Positions 59,651-64,000 of a stretch of 64,000 nt of DNA are shown one piece after another. Origin of the DNA: CAVVEC01 sp963770485 (GTDB lineage: Bacteria; Acidobacteriota; Terriglobia; Terriglobales; Acidobacteriaceae). The position numbers and the translations under genes were made by a program. Under the pieces are notes generated by a model. That model searched no databases and was not told where the DNA came from. It saw nothing but the letters and a program-made list of their open reading frames with translations. How positions within the stretch are numbered: position 1 is the first letter of the stretch; each line of letters opens with the position of its first letter. The stretch is from contig CAVYPX010000014.1 in NCBI GenBank assembly GCA_963770485.1, positions 372,001 to 436,000 of the forward strand, read 5' to 3'.

Positions 59651-60388
59651 TTGAAGCAACGGTCGGGCGAGAGAAGGACGCAGCAACTTTCCGAATCACT
59701 GCATCGCCAGCTCAACTCGTATGCGCTGGCGGCCAGTGCGGCGGGAGTGAGTCTGCTGGCCTTGGCGCGTCCGGCCCAGGCGGAAATTGTCTACACTCCG
59801 GTGGACGTGATTATCCGGCCGCACCACCATTACCATCTCTGTCTAAACCATGACCAGACTGACTTCACGTTGGCGAATTTCAGCTCAGGATCTGGGGAAT
59901 GGCGGGCCTCTGTTTTTGAGAAGGCCGCGCCCGGCAATGGCGCAATGGGATATATCTCCAATGTGCGAACGCAGGCATGGGTGGTTGCCTCAGCGCTTCG
60001 CCCTGGATCGTCTATCGGACCCCTTGGGCACTTTAAGTTGGGAAAGGCGAAACTTATTTATGCGTGGTCCAATAGCGGCTGCTCCGGCTCCGCCTTTGGC
60101 CCCTGGTATGGGGGCCAGAACCGTTACCTTGGTCTAAAGTTTCAGATCCAAGGTAAGACCCACTATGGATGGGCCCGTCTCAGTATCCAGTATCCGGACT
60201 ATAGGACGATCACGGCCACCCTGATCGGCTACGCCTACGAAACTATTCCCAACAAGGCCATCATTGCAGGCAAAACTCACGGGAAGGACGTCATCATCGT
60301 GGAACCCGCCAGCTTAGGTCATCTGGCGCGAGGGGCGTCTGCGGTTTCCGCGTGGCGTAGAACAAAGTCGGCCGCAGCGGCCCATTAG
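59651..60388 (+). CDS. Secreted HYGW/GYAYET-family protein, copy 6
   Basis: A 245-aa protein; TTG 59651 with GGAGG five bases upstream, 12 bases after the copy-5 stop, so probably co-translated. Leader LSESLHRQLNSYALAASAAG, then VSLLALARPAQA-EIVYT; a shortened loop (CLNHDQTDF); core NRYLGLKFQIQGKTHYGWAR and TATLIGYAYETIPNKAIIAG; C-terminus EPASLGHLARGASAVSAWR. Last member of the array. Confidence 0.8.
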   Translation: MKQRSGERRTQQLSESLHRQLNSYALAASAAGVSLLALARPAQAEIVYTPVDVIIRPHHHYHLCLNHDQTDFTLANFSSGSGEWRASVFEKAAPGNGAMGYISNVRTQAWVVASALRPGSSIGPLGHFKLGKAKLIYAWSNSGCSGSAFGPWYGGQNRYLGLKFQIQGKTHYGWARLSIQYPDYRTITATLIGYAYETIPNKAIIAGKTHGKDVIIVEPASLGHLARGASAVSAWRRTKSAAAAH

Positions 60389-60625
60389 GCCTGGGCAGTT
60401 CCGGTCTTGGCAACTGGCGGGTGCGCAAGGCTCGGCCTCCCGGGTTCTCCGTTCTTCCAGGTCTGGTCCCTCACCTCGGCGGGCGGCCGATTCCTGAGCG
60501 CGGTCAGACCAGGGCTCGCTTCCGTGATCTCCAAGAGCAAAAAGGCTTCGAGACGGGAAATCTGATGTAGAATGGTGCGCCGAATTTTGAACCAGGGAAA
60601 TCGGTTCACACAGAGGAGGTTCGAC
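60389..60625. other. Intergenic spacer with possible promoter
   Basis: No gene. TAGAAT at 60568-60573 may be a -10 for the next gene. Contains GGTCTGGTCCC...GGTCAGACCAGGG arms that could form a hairpin. Confidence 0.35.
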
Positions 60626-61423
60626 ATGCCTAGGAGACTTGCATTATCGGTTGGTTTCGCAGCAGCGATTTTGTTTGCGGTTCAGCTAGCCGCCAGGGAG
60701 GCCTCTCCGCCAAAGGGAACGGAGATAAAGTCTACCGGCAGCAGCGTCACGATAGCCAATCCCTCACCCAAGACGGTATACCTGCTGTTCCTGAAGTCCT
60801 GGGGGACGACCAGTGTTTGGGAAGATCTGAAAACGAACTGGAACAAGTACGGGAAAATTCCCCTCTCCATTGATGATTCGACGTACATCGACAGCGACTT
60901 CACTTACCAGGATCTGGTTAACTCAAAGGCTAACGTACTGGTCATCAGCAACCCATCAGGAAACTTCCGCAGCTATTCGTCGGCGGAGGCCGCCGCGGTG
61001 GCGAAGTATGCCAAAAAGGGGCATTCAGTCATCGGTACCTACTTGGTGTTCCAGTATTCTTCAACCGACAACCGTGCCCTGGCGCCGATCTTTGGATTGG
61101 ATCCCACGCTAACGTACAGCTACACGAGCATCGATAACGTGTTCGACAAGACAAAATCGCCCAAGTGTTTGTTCAACCGGATCTCGGGGAAATCGTGGAC
61201 ATCCGGTGGTTATCCTGAGTCGCAAGTGCCCTCGAGCGGAAGCTGGACGGGCAATCTAAAACATGCCACGGCGGTGGCCGAATCCGACAGCTATGTGGGC
61301 GTGATCAGCACCTACGCGACCAAGAAATATACCGGGGTATTTATCTCCAACTTTCCTGAATACAACGGAGGCACGGACGACGAGCAATTGCTGTATAACG
61401 CCTCCACCTGCTACGTCAAATAG
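60626..61423 (+). CDS. Secreted protein, tandem pair member A
   Basis: A 265-aa protein; GAGGAGG precedes ATG 60626. Signal peptide LALSVGFAAAILFAVQLAA. The body resembles a class I glutamine-amidotransferase-like/ThuA fold: LLFLKSWGTTSVWEDLKTNW, DSDFTYQDLVNSKANVLVIS, YSSAEAAAVAKYAKKGHSVI and NRALAPIFGLDPTL. No clear Cys-His catalytic pair, so a non-catalytic role is possible. The C-terminus FPEYNGGTDDEQLLYNAST is strongly kept in the second copy. Confidence 0.7.
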   Translation: MPRRLALSVGFAAAILFAVQLAAREASPPKGTEIKSTGSSVTIANPSPKTVYLLFLKSWGTTSVWEDLKTNWNKYGKIPLSIDDSTYIDSDFTYQDLVNSKANVLVISNPSGNFRSYSSAEAAAVAKYAKKGHSVIGTYLVFQYSSTDNRALAPIFGLDPTLTYSYTSIDNVFDKTKSPKCLFNRISGKSWTSGGYPESQVPSSGSWTGNLKHATAVAESDSYVGVISTYATKKYTGVFISNFPEYNGGTDDEQLLYNASTCYVK

Positions 61424-61848
61424 GAAAGAGTCCTCCGCGTGCTGCAGGGAATGAAGAGTCAGAGAATCCGGAAGATTCACAGGGTCGGATTAGACCGGAC
61501 GGGTTGACGCTAGCACAACCCCGGAGACTGCTGGGTGCATTGGCGACGCGCGCCGGTGCACCCATTTTTTGGCACCAACTTCGCCGCTGGTGGCAGCTGC
61601 AGAGCGGTTTGGCAGCTAAGACACCATGGGGACGATGGTAGGAGAGCACTAGTGGTCTAGCACGGACTTATTCCCTCAAGCGCGGGGATGTTGTTATCGG
61701 CTTCTCCTGCCGAGCCCAGAATGGGATTAGGCTGTACTTCTGGTTCAAAGAAAAGTGTCGAACCCGGCTTCCAGTCGGCGTTTCGAGGTATAATCCCTTG
61801 CCTGCTGTTCCACGGAAGAAGTCCTGGTTTCCCAAGGAGTGGTGCCAC
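61424..61848. other. Intergenic region with promoter of pair member B
   Basis: No gene seen in 425 bases. A perfect TATAAT at 61789-61794 is placed for a transcript starting near 61801, about 48 bases before the next ATG; the -35 is weak. Confidence 0.45.
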
Positions 61849-62658
61849 ATGCGCGGGAGAGTCACGCTCTCTGTCTGTCTCGCACTGAGGATTTTGTTCT
61901 CGTCTCTGCTGGCCGCCCAGGAGACTTCGCCTCCAAAGAGCCCCCCGAACGCCCAGTCCGGGAGCGGCTCAACGACATACAGCCGTAAGGCCAAGTCCGT
62001 GAAAGTGGTACTCCTGAAGTCCTGGGGGAAGACCAGCGTGTGGGAAGATCTGAAAACCAACTGGAGTGAGTACGGAAAGACCCCCCTCGTGATCGACGAC
62101 ACGACCTTCATCGACAGCGACTTCACCTACCAGGACATAGTCCGCTCCAAGGCGGAAGTTCTGGTTTTGAGCAACCCGGCGGGAGGCACGCAAGCCTATT
62201 CCCGGACGGAGGTGAACGCTGTGGCCACGTATGCGGCCAAGGGCCATTCGGTCCTTGGTACTTACCAGGTGTTCCAGTTCTCTACCACCGACAACCGTGC
62301 CCTGGCGCCAATCTTCGGATTGAACCCCACTCTAGAGTACGGTGATAGCGTCATTTCCAACCTGTTCTACAAAGTAAAACAGAATCCGTGTCTTTTCCGG
62401 CAAATCTCAGGAAACTCCTGGCAGTCTTATGGCTATCCATACTCGCAAGTACCCGAGAACACGGGGAACTGGACAGGCAATCTAGACAGAGCCACCGCCG
62501 TGGCCGAGTCCGACAGTTACGTGGGTGTCATCACCACCTACCAAGGCAAGAAGTACACCGGCTTGTATATCTCCAATTTCCCCGAATACTACGGAGGCAC
62601 GGACGACGAGCAATTGCTTTATAACGCATCTGTCTGCTACGCCAAACAGCAGGAGTAA
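61849..62658 (+). CDS. Secreted protein, tandem pair member B
   Basis: A 269-aa paralogue of the gene at 60626: VVLLKSWGKTSVWEDLKTNW, DSDFTYQDIVRSKAEVLVLS, YAAKGHSVLGTYQVFQFSTT, DNRALAPIFGLNPTLEYG and FPEYYGGTDDEQLLYNAS. The signal peptide is LSVCLALRILFSSLLAA. ATG 61849 with AAGGAG 11 bases upstream. The two copies share most residues of the body but differ in the first 60 residues. It has its own TATAAT, so the copies can be expressed separately. Confidence 0.7.
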   Translation: MRGRVTLSVCLALRILFSSLLAAQETSPPKSPPNAQSGSGSTTYSRKAKSVKVVLLKSWGKTSVWEDLKTNWSEYGKTPLVIDDTTFIDSDFTYQDIVRSKAEVLVLSNPAGGTQAYSRTEVNAVATYAAKGHSVLGTYQVFQFSTTDNRALAPIFGLNPTLEYGDSVISNLFYKVKQNPCLFRQISGNSWQSYGYPYSQVPENTGNWTGNLDRATAVAESDSYVGVITTYQGKKYTGLYISNFPEYYGGTDDEQLLYNASVCYAKQQE

Positions 62659-62721
62659 TGGCGGCGTTCCTACACTGGAAACTTTCCTTCTTCCCCGATA
62701 CTCTAATCAATAAGGAAATCA

Positions 62722-63954
62722 TTGGCTGACTTCAATCCAGATTGCATGAAGTTCTGCAGATTTATTCTCGCGCTTGCGACCACACTCTCGCTGGCGGGAG
62801 CGGTTTTCGCTGGCACAGGCGCAGACGAAGGTGTTCACCCGGCGCCGATTCTGCCCACACAGTTCGGTGGCTGGCAGATCTCTGGGTCGCCACACACCAG
62901 CGCAGATCCGGCGATGGCGGACCCAGTGAATGCCGCGGTGCTTAAGGAATACGGCTTCAGCGGATTTGAATCCGCCACCTATACCCGCGACGACGGGCGC
63001 AAACTCACGCTCAAGGCGGCCCGCTTCGCCGACGCCAGCGGCGCCTATGGAGCCTTCACCTACTACAAGACGCCGCCCATGCTGGTGGAGAAAATCGGCG
63101 ACCAGGCCGGGTCGCTGAACGAGCGCGTGTTGTTTTATCGCGGAGATATTCTGGTGGACGCGGTGTTTCAGAACCTGACTGCAATGTCGGCCGCCGAGTT
63201 GCGCGAATTAGCGGCAGACCTTCCCTTGCCCTCCGGTGGCACGCGGAATTTGCCCGGCCTCCCGGCTTATTTGCCTGCTCAATCGTATGTGAAGAACACG
63301 GCCAAGTACGTGGTCGGTCCCGTGGCACTGCACAACCTGAATGCGCCGGTTCCAGCGGAACTCGTGGACTTCAATGCTGGGGCGGAAGTTGTTGTTGGGA
63401 ATTACAACAGTTCAGCGGGCCAGGCGACGTTGATGTTGATCTCTTATCCGACTCCGCAGATTGCCGGTGAGCATCTCCGCCGGATTGAGGCTGCCGCGCA
63501 CCCACAGAGTTCCAACACCACGGAATCAAATACAGGTCCTGCCAGCAGCCAGCCAGTCTTTAGCCAGCCAGTCTTTGACAGGCCAATCTTTGGCAAGCGC
63601 ACGGGTCCCATCGTGGTTGTGGCGGCGGGCGCGCTCACGCAAAGCGAGGCCGCCTCGCTGCTGGCCTCGGTGAATTACGACGCCAACGTCACCTGGAACG
63701 AGAATACGTATCTCACGAAGAAAGATAATGTCGCCAACCTTCTGGTGAACGTGATCATTTTGTGTTTCATTATTATTGGGTTCGCGCTGGTGGCAGGCGT
63801 AGCTTTTGGAGGCATTCGCCTGCTCGCCAAGCGGCTCTTTCCCGATCGGATATTTGACCGCTCCCAGGATGTGGAATTCATCTCCCTGCACCTGTCGGAA
63901 AGCCGGCCGGAACCCGCTGGCGGCGACGTAAGCTCATCAATCAAAGCGGTTTAA
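62722..63954 (+). CDS. DUF6599-like exported/membrane protein
   Basis: A 410-aa protein; TTG 62722 has AAGGAA at good distance, while ATG 62746 starts directly at the signal peptide MKFCRFILALATTLSLAGAV. The body (LPTQFGGWQISGSP, ARFADASGAYGAFTYYKTP, GDILVDAVFQNLTAMSAAEL) fits the DUF6599 family described from Acidobacteriota. A membrane helix near the end (LLVNVIILCFIIIGFALVAG) leaves a 60-residue tail. Residues about 275-292 are a 15-base tandem DNA repeat in frame (SQPVFSQPVFDRPIFGKR). Confidence 0.7.
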   Translation: MADFNPDCMKFCRFILALATTLSLAGAVFAGTGADEGVHPAPILPTQFGGWQISGSPHTSADPAMADPVNAAVLKEYGFSGFESATYTRDDGRKLTLKAARFADASGAYGAFTYYKTPPMLVEKIGDQAGSLNERVLFYRGDILVDAVFQNLTAMSAAELRELAADLPLPSGGTRNLPGLPAYLPAQSYVKNTAKYVVGPVALHNLNAPVPAELVDFNAGAEVVVGNYNSSAGQATLMLISYPTPQIAGEHLRRIEAAAHPQSSNTTESNTGPASSQPVFSQPVFDRPIFGKRTGPIVVVAAGALTQSEAASLLASVNYDANVTWNENTYLTKKDNVANLLVNVIILCFIIIGFALVAGVAFGGIRLLAKRLFPDRIFDRSQDVEFISLHLSESRPEPAGGDVSSSIKAV

Positions 63955-64000
63955 GCTGATCCCGCCGGATTTTTGCCCAGAATCAGCGAGCCACAAGATC

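Overview
The window looks like a chromosomal segment of a soil-type Acidobacteriota (Terriglobia/Koribacter-like). The grounds are the gene content and order, the GC-rich coding style, the abundance of short palindromic intergenic repeats, GloVer-repeat and DUF6599-type secreted proteins, and a family of secreted HYGW/GYAYET proteins. No taxon search was run, so this is inference. The segment is mostly core chromosome with small accessory pieces. A perfect 16-bp palindrome matching the chromosomal parS site at 4705-4720 suggests the window lies in the origin-proximal part of the chromosome.

Layout. 1-4.9 kb: the end of a cupredoxin-like gene; a TetR regulator with its own promoter and operator, followed by a Rieske oxygenase; then a two-gene minus-strand mini-island (an HTH protein with a palindrome inside its promoter, plus an unknown protein) bracketed by 86-bp direct repeats; then parS. 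4.9-10.6 kb: a PLP aminotransferase, a Tat-exported M24 peptidase, small conserved proteins and a TolA/OmpA-like envelope protein. 10.9-25.5 kb: the division and cell-wall (dcw) cluster mraZ-rsmH-(53-aa protein)-ftsL-ftsI-murE-murF-mraY-murD-ftsW-murG-murC, with a clear promoter and MraZ boxes. 25.6-38.9 kb: AmiC-type amidase, lytic transglycosylase, a second Rieske oxygenase, alaS, recX, a STAS protein, pilT, two VapC toxin-antitoxin modules and ilvE. 39-53 kb: secreted and envelope proteins, a single-AAA ClpB-like ATPase, a PBP transpeptidase, and an RcnR-like regulator with a P1B-type metal ATPase. 53-57 kb: ftsQ-ftsA-ftsZ on the minus strand, cut off from the rest of dcw by about 28 kb. 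57-64 kb: a tandem array of secreted HYGW-family paralogues (four intact and one truncated remnant, with two more copies at 39.4 and 51.0 kb), a tandem pair of another secreted family, and a DUF6599-like protein.

How it fits together. Much of the window builds, cuts and divides the cell wall: precursor synthesis (MurE/F/D/G/C, MraY), septal polymerisation (FtsW/FtsI), assembly (FtsQ/A/Z/L), remodelling (AmiC-like amidase, lytic transglycosylase, an extra transpeptidase) and anchoring (OmpA). No murB or ddl is seen here. The least explained material is (i) the HYGW-family array, whose C-terminus resembles a weakened PEP-CTERM sorting signal, (ii) the mobile-looking TGTCATYCYGAG palindromes, one with an apparent 8-bp target duplication, and (iii) repeat-like segments inserted in frame into the essential genes rsmH and alaS.
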